A stretch of 64,000 nucleotides of DNA from Cliona cf. orientalis (lineage: Eukaryota; Porifera; Demospongiae; Clionaida; Clionaidae): positions 4,760,135 to 4,824,134 of the forward strand of contig OZ005692.1 in NCBI GenBank assembly GCA_963930775.1, read 5' to 3'. Below are positions 20,584-32,200 of the stretch, one piece after another. Under the pieces are notes generated by a model that was given only the letters and a program-made list of their open reading frames with translations, searched no databases and had not been told where the DNA came from. Every line of letters begins with the position of its first letter. Position 1 is the first letter of the stretch. A program made the position numbers and the translations under genes.

Positions 20584-22409
20584 TTATGCATGGTTTTCTC
20601 GTGGACGGTCACATATATGATGTGATGTGAAAATACAGACCATTGTATAATGTGGCTGACCTCTAGGAGGGAGATATGATCTCACTTCCTCAATTGCAGC
20701 CACCTGGTGATGGTGGTATAGTGACCGGGCAAGCCATTCCCATGAAGCTAAATGAGAGCAGTTGATATAAATGTCTGCACACTCCTCCTCCTTGAAGGAG
20801 AACTCCTCCCCACTCAGAGTTTGTATCAGTCTATGCTTCAACACATCATTCCAAACTAGCATCTTCACTTTTGGCTCAACCTTCTCCATGATGTGATTGA
20901 CATTGTCCACTGTAAGAGTGGGGTCTGGGGTGAAGAGAGTGGACAACATCACTACTAGACCTCATACTAAATATTATAAATGCTCAAAGAAATCAGGTAT
21001 GGATCGACAGTTAGCATCAATAGGACTATGAATTGTGCTATTTCATTAGTTGGTCAACAACATTTTAAGCTATGATATTGTTGAATTTGAGCATAGGTAA
21101 GCTATTATTTACCAGTTGACATAAATGTCTTTGATTCCCTTGCTGCAGCAAACTTCTTCATCCAACACAGTCCCTTGGTAAGATGTCCCCACTCAGCCTC
21201 AGGATGGTAGTTCACATAGTAGTCTGCACATGCATGGTTCTTCTCTGTGTCAGTGGAGTATCTCCTCTGGATCTCCTCCAGCAGTGACCTGGGAATATCA
21301 AGTCCATTCAGTCCACCCATCACCTTCTCCCACTTTTCTGTTGGTATCTTGTTGAGTATTTGAGTGACATTATCCACTGTCATAGTGGGGTCTGGGGGGA
21401 CAGAGTTATATGAAGCAACACACTCATTATAATGACCAGTGCTATGGAAGAAATAAGTTTGTGAGGAGAACCCCTTCAGATTTGATCATTGTACCATGCT
21501 CATTACCGTGATACACACATGCACAACGCACACTTAAACTTACTATACACACACATGGGAGAACTGTCCTATGCATGCAGCATGTTTACAATATTTCATC
21601 ACAATAAGGCTATGTACACTATCTTTAATGTGTACTCAATAACTTGACGATCGGCATATACACAGCAGGCATTCTTTAAGCATTTAATTTAGAGAATTAA
21701 TTAATAAATTCCCCTATTCATATCAATTATGGACACCAAATCTTAGAGAGTATACACACAAAATTATCATCACTCACCTTGCTGTGGTTCAGCATTGGTC
21801 TTGATCTTTTCAGCCACAATGGTCTCTCCAGCCACATGTAGTCGATGGATCAGCATCCTCCATGAGGGTCGGTAGCGACCTTCCCCCAGGAGGAATGCCT
21901 CCACCACAGCTTTTAGACGAGCCTCATCAGAGAAGTGCTGACGTTTGATGGCATCTAGCTTCTTTTGATCATCACTACTATGGTTATACCAGCCCATTAG
22001 CACCTTGGCCAGATCCCTCCAGCCCCTCACTGCCTTCACCGCCTCAAATACGTTATCAAAAGTGAGGCCCCAGGGTAGGGCTGTATAGGTAGGAACGAAG
22101 CTACTCAATCAACTGGCAGAAGGCTATAATACGGATGCCTCAATAATTTAATGATGTTAGCTAAAGATAGGGAGTTGGTTAGTGCCATACACCACTGCCT
22201 AGATAGCTATTCAGTGTGCATATAGTATATATATATAGCCAGCAGCTTTTTTAAGTTGACAGAATCTAATATCAGGCTATGGTTTACTTTTACTCCGTGC
22301 AGCTCATAAGACTATAATAACGCTATCTGTTCCATCTCACCTCTAATTATAATTAGTAACACAGCTCACCTTCTCTTATGCCATCTCCTTTGTTCACTTG
22401 CTCCGCCAT
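20584..22409 (-). CDS. Protein with three tandem death-fold domains
   Basis: Four exons on the minus strand: 22409-22370 (MAEQVNKGDGIRE), 22080-21778, 21391-21113 and 20924-20584 (stop). The donors are GTGAGC, GTGAGT and GTAAAT, and all acceptors end in CAG. Every junction is phase 1, rejoining as GCC or GAC. Exon 2 has a classic death-domain pattern (GWRDLAKVLMGW ... KLDAIKRQH ... YRPSWRMLIHRL ... AEKIK). Exons 3 and 4 both start DPT(M/L)TVDNV and resemble each other (WGHLTKGLCWMKKFAAA / WEWLARSLYHHHQVAAI), so they arose by exon duplication. It is predicted to be a cytosolic adaptor acting through homotypic death-fold contacts. There is no enzymatic domain. The 3' end may be longer if another exon follows. 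Confidence 0.65.
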
Positions 22410-22538
22410 GGTACTACTGTTGGGTTTACCATATGATTCATTACATCATTGGAATGTAGGGAAATCCCAAATCATACCAGTACTGCCAGTACCCATATCA
22501 GTATAATTATGGAATTCTACGGTAGCTATGTAGATCCT

Positions 22539-23165
22539 ATGATGATTGCAGTGGATGATTCAGAAACAACAAACAGTGCCAGACAGTACTGAACAACACA
22601 ATGTCATAAATGATTATCCTAGGGGATCACAAAAGATAAAGGAAACAAGACAAGATACTTGTAAAAGAAAAGATAGTGTCAGTACACACGAGCCTCTCCT
22701 CCAATGTATGTATTGCTAGATCAAAAAAATTAATGACAATTTTGAATAACTATGATAAAGTATATTATACACTAAAAGTGTGAGGGGTGAAAATTTCAAA
22801 TTATTATTTTTTGACCACTGGCATGCCTTCTCCTTTAATAAAGCTAGCTATTGCTGGAGTGACCACGTCAGTATATAATAACACTACAGTATGAAATATT
22901 TTACTGTGGGAGTTGTTCCACTAGCTGTGCATATCCAACCATGGGTGACTTACCGGAGAGCGTTGGCCACACTGCTGCCCACGAGGGCTTGGGCTTCCCA
23001 TTGTTCAACCAGTACTCCAGCATGGCAGTGAGGCAGTCGTCAGGATCCTGGTTGTTGTTCGTCTTGATGGCGTTGAGTGTGCCGACTGAGATGCCCAGTT
23101 TGAGGCCAATGTTGAACCACTTCACCCTGGCCTCCCACACTGCCTCAAGGACATCACTAAGATTT
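22539..23165 (-). pseudogene. Duplicated block: receptor tail plus orphan death-domain exon
   Basis: This block copies 9268-9905. The plus strand carries the degraded receptor tail (tggatgattcagaaac ... gagcctctcctccaatgtat). The minus strand (23165-22901) carries the last death-domain exon of the Roc-COR gene (WEARVKWFNIGLKLG ... KPSWAAV). The exon's 5' edge and splice acceptor are cut off at 23165 by the long-inverted-repeat element. Small insertions near 22952-22975 restore the frame and create a GTAAGT splice-donor-like site absent from the parent copy. With no upstream exons visible it is probably non-functional. Confidence 0.65.
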
Positions 23166-23328
23166 ACGGTGGCCCTGGAGGTCGCGTAACGTTCCAGTGT
23201 TATCGCGTATCGCGCAACATGGCGTCGCGTAGCGTTCCTACGGTGGCCCTGGAGGTCACGCGTCACGCCAGTAGCTATCACGTATCACTTCAGTATCCTC
23301 TCCTCCTACCGTCGTCACGTCACCGCCG

Positions 23329-23485
23329 TCCGTAACGCTGATGTCCGTACCGTTCAGTCTCCGTACCGTCGCCATTCCAGTCCGTAACGCTGATGTCCGT
23401 ACCGTTCATTCTCCGTACCGTCGCCATTCCAGTCCGTAACGCTGATGTCCGTACCGTTCATTCTCCGTACCGTCGCCATTCCAGT
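23329..23485 (+). repeat. 52-bp tandem repeat, three units
   Basis: Three near-perfect copies start gtccgtaacgctgatgtccg and end gtcgccattcca, within the left arm. The right arm has only about one unit, so the array expanded after the arms formed. Confidence 0.75.
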
Positions 23486-23866
23486 ACACATGACAACCAG
23501 TCCTAGGGGTGTACGTGGCTATCAAGTGTTCACCGCCACACCCCCCGGCCCCCCCGAGTATTATAGGGTGCGATGTGAGCGTAGCTATTAAGGTACCATT
23601 AAATTGCGTGGGAGTGAGGTGGGGGATATGACACCTAAACCACATCAAAGTCATTAGTGAGGTGCATGTTGTGTAACCACGCCCTTTTAATTGCACAGGT
23701 CTCAGGGGTGTGGCTGCTAGAGCCGGAAGTGTTCATTTAATATCCTCCATGGACCGGAAGCCGAGCCGGAAGGGAGGGGCCAGACCACGCCCAAAACAGC
23801 CCCACCCTGTTCCCCAAGGACCACCATTCTCAATCAAGTGCCTACTAACCACCGGATGTCCACCGG

Positions 23867-24254
23867 CAGGGGCGGATCTAGGGGGGGGGTTGCTGGGGTT
23901 GCAACCCACCCAAACGATTTTGAGCAGCCCCTCCCACTTATATACAAGGCTTACTATAGCTTGGCACAGTAGCTGCCACTCTATGGTTAGCAGCAGACAA
24001 GCTGTGTAGTACATAATTGGCCTCAAACCAACAACGGTGGTTAGTGGTACACCCTGAACATGGCTTCAGCTATGAATAATCTACTGTAGACCACAAGAGT
24101 CAGCTGAGTGCTACTGCAGTGTTACTAGGTCATCTGGGGCGACTAAAAGTGGGCGTGGCTCATTAAAAGTGGGCGTGGTCGCAAAAATTTCGCGCGCTTC
24201 GCGCGCAATTAAACCTACAACCCCACCATACTAAAAATCCTAGATCCGCCCCTG
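23867..24254. mobile_element. MITE with CAGGGGCGGATC termini, 5-bp TSD accgg
   Basis: The ends are CAGGGGCGGATCTAGG and CCTAGATCCGCCCCTG. accgg is duplicated at 23862-23866 and 24255-24259, and P1, P3 and P4 show the empty site. It shares the internal cgcgcgcttcgcgcgcaatt segment with the MITE at 5871-6212. Confidence 0.8.
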
Positions 24255-24425
24255 ACCGGAAGCCCACAATCAATCCCAATTAAAACACACAGCTTCCTCA
24301 AGGCCAAAACACACACAAACACTTGGAGGCCGTTCTGCCACACCGCCCACACAAGAGCTCACCTCATTTCCTGTGTGGGCGGAGTAACAACACGACATCG
24401 CAACCACATCCGCTTCAAACCATCG

Positions 24426-24929
24426 TCAGCTTCCGTCCAGCCGTACGGTCCCCTCCATCGCACCGGCGTACAGTGCCTCATTAACAGACATGGCCTCACC
24501 TTTGACCTCCTGCCACGCCCCCAAAGCCTCCTCGCGGGGTTCAAAGGTCACCACCGCTTCCGGGACACGCCCACCTATCGCCGAGGCCAAGTCCCAGGCG
24601 CCGATATCCAAGCACTGGCCCGTGAAGCCACGCCCAATCGGAAGCAATAAAACCTGCATTAACGCACACGCACACACTCCACACAGTGCCAGGAACACGC
24701 CCACATGCTTAATTAGGCCTAATAAGGCTTTTTTTTTTTTTAAGTCGTTGCGGTTAATAGTTAAGAAAGAATGCTTTGATCTTGCTTTGAAGTGGGCAAT
24801 TACCGGTGTTTTCTTCAGGGGCCACTTCCGGTCGCTAATTACACGCGCATAATCATCCCTGGCCGATTCTAGACACGCCCACCTTCGACCAAAAGCACTC
24901 GTATGGCCTCTTCGGCCACGCCCCTTCAC
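24426..24929 (-). other. Conserved protein-like reading frame inside the TTAA elements
   Basis: On the minus strand of P2, and at equivalent positions in P3 and P4 (26130-25852, 27051-26773), the same peptide is kept open. It has a hydrophobic stretch (GVFLALCGVCACALMQVLLL) followed by GAWDLASAIGGRV and EAVVTFEPREEALGAW. The copies differ by substitutions but not by stops over about 90 codons, while P1 has a one-base frameshift. It is unrelated to transposases I know. It may be a captured fragment of a host gene or chance openness in GC-rich DNA. I assign no function. Confidence 0.3.
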
Positions 24930-24991
24930 GATTCGCTAATTGAATTAGCCAATCCTGACGCTCACGCCCACGCACTTTAATGCTACCTTAA

Positions 24992-25308
24992 AGGTCAACA
25001 AATAAATTATTTTATGATATTAAAAATCAACGAGTATGTTACCCTTGATCTGTTGCTGTGTTCTTATTGTCAGTGATAGATACCTCAGTGTGTTATAGGC
25101 TAATTTGTTCTCTCAAGCATTGAAGGGACTCGTGATGATCCAGAAGTTGATAATGAATTTATTAACTGATAGTACCATCAGTACCAATGATATAGATGAT
25201 AGTACGGACACACCACCGTGTAATCCACACACTCCGTCATCTTGTTACGTTTTTGACCCTATGTCCCAAGAACAGGTCACCCTGGAAACTTCTATGATGC
25301 CACATTTA
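24992..25308. other. Unassigned 317-bp sequence between elements P2 and P3
   Basis: AT-rich DNA with a 73-codon open stretch on the plus strand (containing SSCYVFDPMSQEQVTLETSM) that runs into P3. I do not recognise it. It could be the end of a decayed gene or transposon interior. Confidence 0.25.
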
Positions 25309-25312
25309 TTAA

Positions 25313-26149
25313 GGTACCATTAAATTGCGTGGGCGTGAGGTGGGGGATATGACACCTAAACCACATCAAAGTCATTAGTGAGGTGCATGTTGTGTAACCA
25401 CGCCCTTTTAAGGTACCATTAAATTGCGTGGGCGTGAGGTGGGGATATGACACCTAAACCACATCAAAGTCATTAGTGAGGTGCATGATGTGTAACCACG
25501 CCCTTTTAATTGCACAGGTCTCAGGGGTGTGGCTGCTAGAGCCGGAAGTGTTCATTTAATATCCTCCATGGACCGGAAGCCGAGCCGGAAGGGAGGGGCC
25601 AGGCCACGCCCAAAACAGCCCCACCCTGTCCCCCAAGGATCACCATTCTCAATCAAGTGCCTACTAACCACCGGATGTCCACCGGAAGCCCACAATCAAT
25701 CCCAATTAAAACACACAGCTTCCTCAAGGCCAAAACACACACAAACACTTGGAGGCCGTTCTGCCACACCGCCCACGCAAGAGCTCACCTCATTTCCTGT
25801 GTGGGCGGAGTAACAACACGTCATCGCAACCACATCCGCTTCAAACCATCGTCAGCTTCCGTCCAGCCGTACTGGCCCCTCGATCGCACCGGCGTACAGT
25901 GCCTCATTAACTGATATGGCCTCACCTTTGACCTCCTGCCACGCCCCCAAAGCCTCTTCGCGGGGTTCAAAGGTCACCACCGCTTCCCGGACACGCCCAC
26001 CTATCGCCGAGGCCAAGTCCCAGGCGCCGATGTCCAAGCACTGGCCCGTGAAGCCACGCCCAATCGGAAGCAATAAAACCTGCATTAACGCACACGCACA
26101 CACTCCACACAGTGCCAGGAACACGCCCACATGCTTAATTAAGCCTAAT

Positions 26150-26181
<32 letters not shown>

Positions 26182-27336
26182 TGTCGTTGCGGTTAATAGT
26201 TATGCAAGAATGCTTTGATCTTGCTTTGATGTGGGCAATTACCGGTGTTTTCTTCAGGGGCCACTTCCGGTCGCTAATTACACGCGCATAATCATCCCTG
26301 GCCGATTCTGGACACGCCCACCTTCGACCAAAAGCACTCGTATGGCCTCTTCGGCCACGCCCCTTCACGATTCGCTAATTGAATTAGCCATTCCTGACGC
26401 TCACGCCCACGCAATTAAATGGTACCTTAATTGCACAGGTCTCAGGGGTGTGGCTGCTAGAGCCGGAAGTGTTCATTTAATATCCTCCATGGACCGGAAG
26501 CCGAGCCGGAAGGGAGGGGCCAGGCCACGCCCAAAACAGCCCCACCCTGTTCCCCAAGGACCACCATTCTCAATCAAGTGCCTACTAACCACCGGATGTC
26601 CACCGGAAGCCCACAATCAATCCCAATTAAAACACACAGCTTCCTCAAGGCCAAAACACACACAAACACTTGGAGGCCGTTCTGCCACACCGCCCACGCA
26701 AGAGCTCACCTCATTTCCTGTGTGGGCGGAGTAACAACACGTCATCGCAACCACATCCGCTTCAAACCATCGTCAGCTTCCGTCCAGCCGTACAGGCCCC
26801 TCGATCGCACCGGCGTACAGTGCCTCATTAACTGACATGGCCTCACCTTTGACCTCCTGCCACGCCCCCAAAGCCTCCTCGCGGGGTTCAAAGGTCACCA
26901 CCGCTTCCCGGACACGCCCACCTATCGCCGAGGCCAAGTCCCAGGCGCCGATATCCAAGCACTGGCCCGTGAAGCCACGCCCAATCGGAAGCAATGAAAC
27001 CTGCATTAACGCACACGCACACACTCCACACAGTGCCAGGAACACGCCCACATGCTTTATTAGGCCTAATAAGGCTTTTTTTTTTTTTTTTTGTCGTTGC
27101 GGTTAATAGTTAAGCAAGAATGCTTTGATCTTGCTTTGATGTGGGCAATTACCGGCCTTTTCTTCAGGGGCCACTTCCGGTCGCTAATTACACGCGCATA
27201 ATCATCCCTGGCCGATTCTGGACACGCCCACCTTCGACCAAAAGCACTCGTATGGCCTCTTCGGCCACGCCCCTTCACGATTCGCTAATTGAATTAGCCA
27301 TTCCTGACGCTCACGCCCACGCAATTAAATGGTACC
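25313..27336. mobile_element. TTAA-flanked element P3 (host of P4)
   Basis: It begins GGTACCATTAAATTGCGTGG after TTAA (25309-25312) and ends CGCAATTAAATGGTACC before TTAA (27337-27340). After about 95 bp, a complete second copy (P4) interrupts it at an internal TTAA; the rest of P3 resumes at 26431 with ttgcacaggtctcagg. Total own length is about 1.0 kb. It is non-autonomous. Confidence 0.8.
25412..26426. mobile_element. TTAA-flanked element P4, nested in P3
   Basis: A full-length copy with the same termini, flanked by TTAA at 25408-25411 and 26427-26430, inside the cccttttaattgcacagg site of P3. It contains a T-run of about 30 bases at 26153-26182. Near-identity to P3 indicates recent activity of the family. 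Confidence 0.8.
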
Positions 27337-27723
27337 TTAAGTATTGCGAAAAACCGTATGTACTATAATATATCTTGACTGTATTATGAGCCATTTACAT
27401 CTATGCTGTAAATAATTGAAAGAGCAACAACACACAATATACTCAAGAACGGGGACGAGGCTACACTCTGCTTCTCGTACCCTACTGAGCCATGGGGGTG
27501 TGGCGGTAAGCGTCGATAACCACACCCCTGGCTAGGACTGGTACACGGTCGTATTATTAGCATGTGTACTGGAATGGCGACGGTACGGAGACTGAACGGT
27601 ACGGACATCAGCGTTACGGACGAATTCGTTACGGACGGCGGTGACGTGCGACGGTAGGAGGAGAGGATACTGGAGTGATACGTGATAGCCACTGGCGTGA
27701 CGCGTGACCTCCAGGGCCACCGT

Positions 27724-28183
27724 ATTGTTGCCGTGTCTTCGGTCAGTCTTGCACTTCTTGCTATACAAAGAAGAGTCCATGAGCATAGGTGGAAGGACCT
27801 CCTCGAATCATTCTTTATTCTCAACTTGGGGATTTTTTCAGTGGCCAAGTTTTATATCAAAGAAGAATCGAAAGATTCCAGTCAGTTTCTTGTTTCGAGT
27901 ATCTCCATTGGAATTGCTTTCATTACCCTAATGGGAATTATAACGTTACTTATCACATCTGCCTGGTATTTAAATCAGCATCCAACCCCTGGAAATTGCA
28001 CAGAGTGTCTTTAAGGCTATGTCAGTCAGTGAAGGTGAAAGAGTAGCTGTATAGGGTGAGGAGAAAACTGAGCTACTTACTCTACCGACTTCGTCTGAGA
28101 TTGGTGTTGATCTTCGTAACCACTTCTGGAGCTGGAGAGTGAATCGGAATCACAGATACGTGCTGCTATACCTACTGACTAGA
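27724..28183 (+). pseudogene. Receptor-like family fragment X (C-terminal end only)
   Basis: It starts abruptly at the right arm of the inverted-repeat element inside the conserved 'VAVSSVSLALLAIQRRV' segment. It continues through ESFFILNLGIFSVAKFYIKEE and a last hydrophobic segment, then frame breaks at ~28014. A degraded tail (ttactctaccgacttcgtct; gatcttcgtaaccac) parallels the ALPTSTEINVDLREPLL tail. The 5' part of the gene is gone. Confidence 0.7.
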
Positions 28184-29289
28184 ACTTAGTAATACACTAG
28201 TACGTTTAGGAGGGAGACTTGCTTGCACTAGGTAATTTCAATACCAAAAGTACAGCTTACACTTGAATGTTATAACTGGTCTATCTTATACCGCTTAATT
28301 TTTTCTCTTATTGTATACTCTCAATTCGTACAAGATCATAATATTACTATAGTGACAAACTTTCAAAGTATGTAGCTATCTATCTGCCTCGATGCCATGC
28401 AGTGCTGATGGACGCTAGACAATCAAGAACAGGCTATTAATTAAAGGGCTAATTTCTGAATGTATAATGCTGTTATTATTATCATGTATGCTTGCATTCC
28501 ACCACGATATCTACAAGAAGGTAATAAAAGTTATGATTGCAATAATTTACCACAGTGTACAGTAACAATGACAATAATCCATACTAAGTACAGACTGAAT
28601 GTCACATATTATTATAGATAATTATACCCAATCAAGAATCTCACTCAAGAGTGCTTATTATTGGTATCCACCGTGGCCAAAGGTCTCACGAAGGATCTGG
28701 AGGTCATAATAATAATATTATTGTTGCTATTAAGTTATTACAGTTATTATTCTGCTACAAATCCCAATGGGTATACTGATGATATAGCTAAACTAACAAT
28801 GACCTGTTATTATCCTTTAGTTTCAAAACGAACCCCATGCATAGCAGAAAAATATTATACTGGTATTTGCCAATCTCATGCATACTGATTCCAACATTAG
28901 TTACTGTAGTGTTATTCTGTAGATAATAAATAGACAGACTATAAGATTAGATCTTACATGTATTCAGAAGATTTATAGAGATATTATTTTCAGTGTTGAT
29001 AATAACTGTATACATAATAGGTCACCAGGGACTTCATGTTTACCAAAGAAGCATGGCTTGCGGCTATACTCTAGACCTGGTCTGTAGTACAGAGCTGTGT
29101 ACAGTTCTCTAGCTAGATTTGGGGAATGTTAACTTATGACCAGAACATGTAGTAGCTACCATTGATAATAATGCACAGCTGATATGTACGGCCACTCAGT
29201 ATCATAAGCCGGATTGCAAATGCCATAAGTAGCTATAATTATTGCATTTGGAACTGAGTAAGTTTGGATAGCTATAGTTAGGAGTCATC
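28184..29289. other. Intergenic DNA upstream of copy B
   Basis: AT-rich, with no supported gene. The TATA core seen before copies D, E and I is not found here, so copy B may use a different promoter. Confidence 0.4.
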
Positions 29290-32200
29290 ATGAAGTGGTT
29301 TTCTGTGATACTTAGAGTTGTCATTGTGGCATTATATGACTCTGGATTTAAAGCAGATTCTGAAACTAACTGTTTGAATCATATAATATATTATGTCACA
29401 CCAAGTGGGATAATTGGATGTGTTGATGATCAAGTACCCTGTCAGACTATAGAGCAGTATGCAACTCAGCCAGAAATGTATTTTGCAAATAACACTTGCT
29501 TTTATTTCCAACCTGGTAACCATCAACTAAACAGAAGCTTAAAATTGACAAACCTACGAAATGTGGTGTTTAAAGGTTTGCCTGATAGTAGCGTTAATAT
29601 TCTCTTGGGTCCATTTGTTAGTATCACTTGGGAAGACTGTTGGTTTATTCAAATTACTTTTATTGATTTCATCTTGCCAGAAAATTATTCTTTTAGCATT
29701 ATATTCAAACAAACACAGCTGATAGAGTTACACAACATTTCAGTCATAGCCAATGGGCACAATACTGGTTGTAGTGCAATACTGAGTCAGCAAAGTCAAG
29801 TGAGTATCAGGGATTGCAAATTCGTTGGAATCCAGGGATCATTTGGTGCAGCAATAATGATGTCTGAGTCATCTGCTGTTACAACTGGAACTAACACATT
29901 TGCTAATTGTACAGCATATGCTGGAGGAAGTGCATATTTGTCTAATTCTACGCTAACATTGAATGGAACCAATGTTTTTATGAACAGTACAGCCAATGTA
30001 CCATTCCATTATAACCTTTTTAGCGAGTACTATGATAATATTATTGATGTAATGTGCAACCATGGTACAGGGAATTATCCCAAGCGGTTCTACAATGTCA
30101 TGGCAAGTGCATATGGTGGTGCAATTCTATGCAGCAACTGTGCCCTTAAAATTAATGAGTATTCAACATTTATAAGTAATACTGCTGAATACGGTGGAGC
30201 TATAGTAGGTCTACATGGCAGGATATCCATTTATGATTCTACTTTATTTGATGGAAATTCTGCATATGCGGGTGGAGCAATGTACCTTAAAGATACCAAT
30301 TTAATCATTTCTGGACATGTCTCTATAGTTAATAATAGCGCTGCATACGGTGGTGCATTACACATATCTGACACAAATATTTCATTCAATATGATAATGG
30401 ACACTACTTTTGAATCAAAGGTTTCAGAAATTTTGGTAGATAGATCAAGTTCTATGGTAGTCTTTCAACAGAACAAAGCATCACAGGTAGGAGGAGCTAT
30501 TGAAAGCCATGCTAACAACGTTTTGATATTTACGGGAACAGTGAAATTTATTGAAAACTCAGCACATAATGGTGGAGCAATAGGTTTCCTGCAAGGTTTA
30601 CCTTCAAGAATGGTTCTAGTGCAAGTCTCAAACATCTCCTTCATCATGAATCATGCAACTGACAGTGGTGGTGCACTTCATTTGAAAGATTCTCAGTGTA
30701 TATTGGAATCAAACTCTCCAGAATGTTTCATCTCCATTGTTAATCGCAGTTCTTATCCTAATCCTATCTTAATATTTGAGCATAATTCTGCAGGATCAGT
30801 AGGAAGTACAATATATGGAGGACATCTCAATGAGTGTAGATTGTACTATGGGACTAAAATATATTATTATTCATCATGTGATGATAAATTGAACCACAAC
30901 TATAATTATACTGATGATGCACTTAAAGTCTTCATGAATTTGTCAAGAATAATCAATCACAAAAAATCAGATGCAAACATATCATCACCTGCTAAGCAAA
31001 TCATACTTTGTGACAGTATCAATTATTATCATATAAAAGTATATCCAGGCGAACAATTTAGTGTCATGTTAATGAGGTTGGTTCTCCAGTACCCGCAAAC
31101 ATTTTGATTGATAACTCCTACACTGGTGGCCAGTACAGTATAACTCCATTGAGTCAAAACATCAGTGCTTCATGTACTAATGTATACTTTCGGCTAAGTT
31201 CACACAAAGAAGACCACAGTGTAAACTTAGGATTATTCCCTGAAAATCCTTGTCAGAGCCTCAGTAGAAGTTTAGAGATCACAGTTTATATTAAACCTTG
31301 TCCATATGGTTTTGAGATTTCAAAAGATCACAGCAAATGTGTGTGCAATAAGAAAATTCAAAAATTTGCTTCAAACTGCTACATACTATTAGATGATCTT
31401 TCATTTGAGCGCACGAGAAATAACTTTTGGATTGCACTGGTTGATGAGATAGAATTTGTCATTTATGAATCCCGCTGCCCACTTGATTATTGTGTAGAAA
31501 GTTCAATAAATGTGACAGTCATGTTAAGTGACTTGCCTACCCAATGCGATTTCAACAGAAATGGAACTCTATGTGGACAGTGCCAGAAAAACTTTAGCCT
31601 AGCCCTTGGTAGTCTACACTGTATTCAATGTGACAATGGCCACATTGCTTTGATTGTGTTATTTTTTCTGGCTGGAATGATTCTGATTGCTATCATTTAT
31701 TCTCTTCGTCTCACTATAGCTGTTGGAACGATTAATGGGCTCCTGTTTTATGCCAACATAATTCAAGCAAATAACGATGCTTATTTCCCCAGATCAACCA
31801 TCAATTTTTTCACTATTTTTATTTCATGGTTAAACTTAGATCTTGGAATTGAAACCTGTTTTTATGACGGTATGGACATCTATTCGTATTCCTGGTTTCA
31901 ATTCCTATTCCCATTTTATGTCTGGTTTCTTATCAGTTCTATCATCCTGGCCAGCCACTATTCACAAACGATTGCCAAACGATTTGGACAAAATCCTGTT
32001 GCAATTCTTTCAACTTTATTACTCAATGACATGTCCTATAGTAAAATACTACAAGCAATCATAGTTCCTCTATCTGTCACTTATTTGACATATTACAACT
32101 CCTCCAATGATTCAGAAGTTTATCGAACCATTTGGAAGTATGATGGAAGCATAGGCTTTTTCAAGGAATCCAAGCATACTGCTCTTGCGCTATTTTCCAT

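Larger units (their letters stand above)
23592..24987. mobile_element. TTAA-flanked element P2, carrying a nested MITE
   Basis: The left terminus is GGTACCATTAAATTGCGTGG and the right terminus ends TTTAATGCTACC, with TTAA at 23588-23591 and 24988-24991. Without the nested MITE (23867-24254) it is about 1.0 kb and aligns with P1 throughout. It is non-autonomous. Its left end is GGTACC-type and its right end GCTACC-type, a mix of the P1 and P3/P4 subtypes. Confidence 0.8.
23166..27723. mobile_element. Long-inverted-repeat composite element
   Basis: The left arm (23166-~23540) and right arm (~27515-27723) are inverted copies: acggtggccctggaggtcac pairs with gtgacctccagggccaccgt, and cagtacacatg and the 'cctaggggtgt' region pair similarly. 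The interior holds TTAA elements P2, P3 and P4. The arms are CpG-rich, unlike the surroundings. No TSD is visible: the left flank is a death-domain exon and the right flank is receptor coding sequence. Confidence 0.6.

Noticed and set aside
23329..23485. CRISPR-like regular repeats
   Set aside because: The 52-bp units are contiguous with no unique spacers, and the setting is eukaryotic.
23166..23540. CpG island / promoter
   Set aside because: The CpG-rich stretch is the arm of an inverted-repeat element and has a matching inverted arm at 27515-27723.
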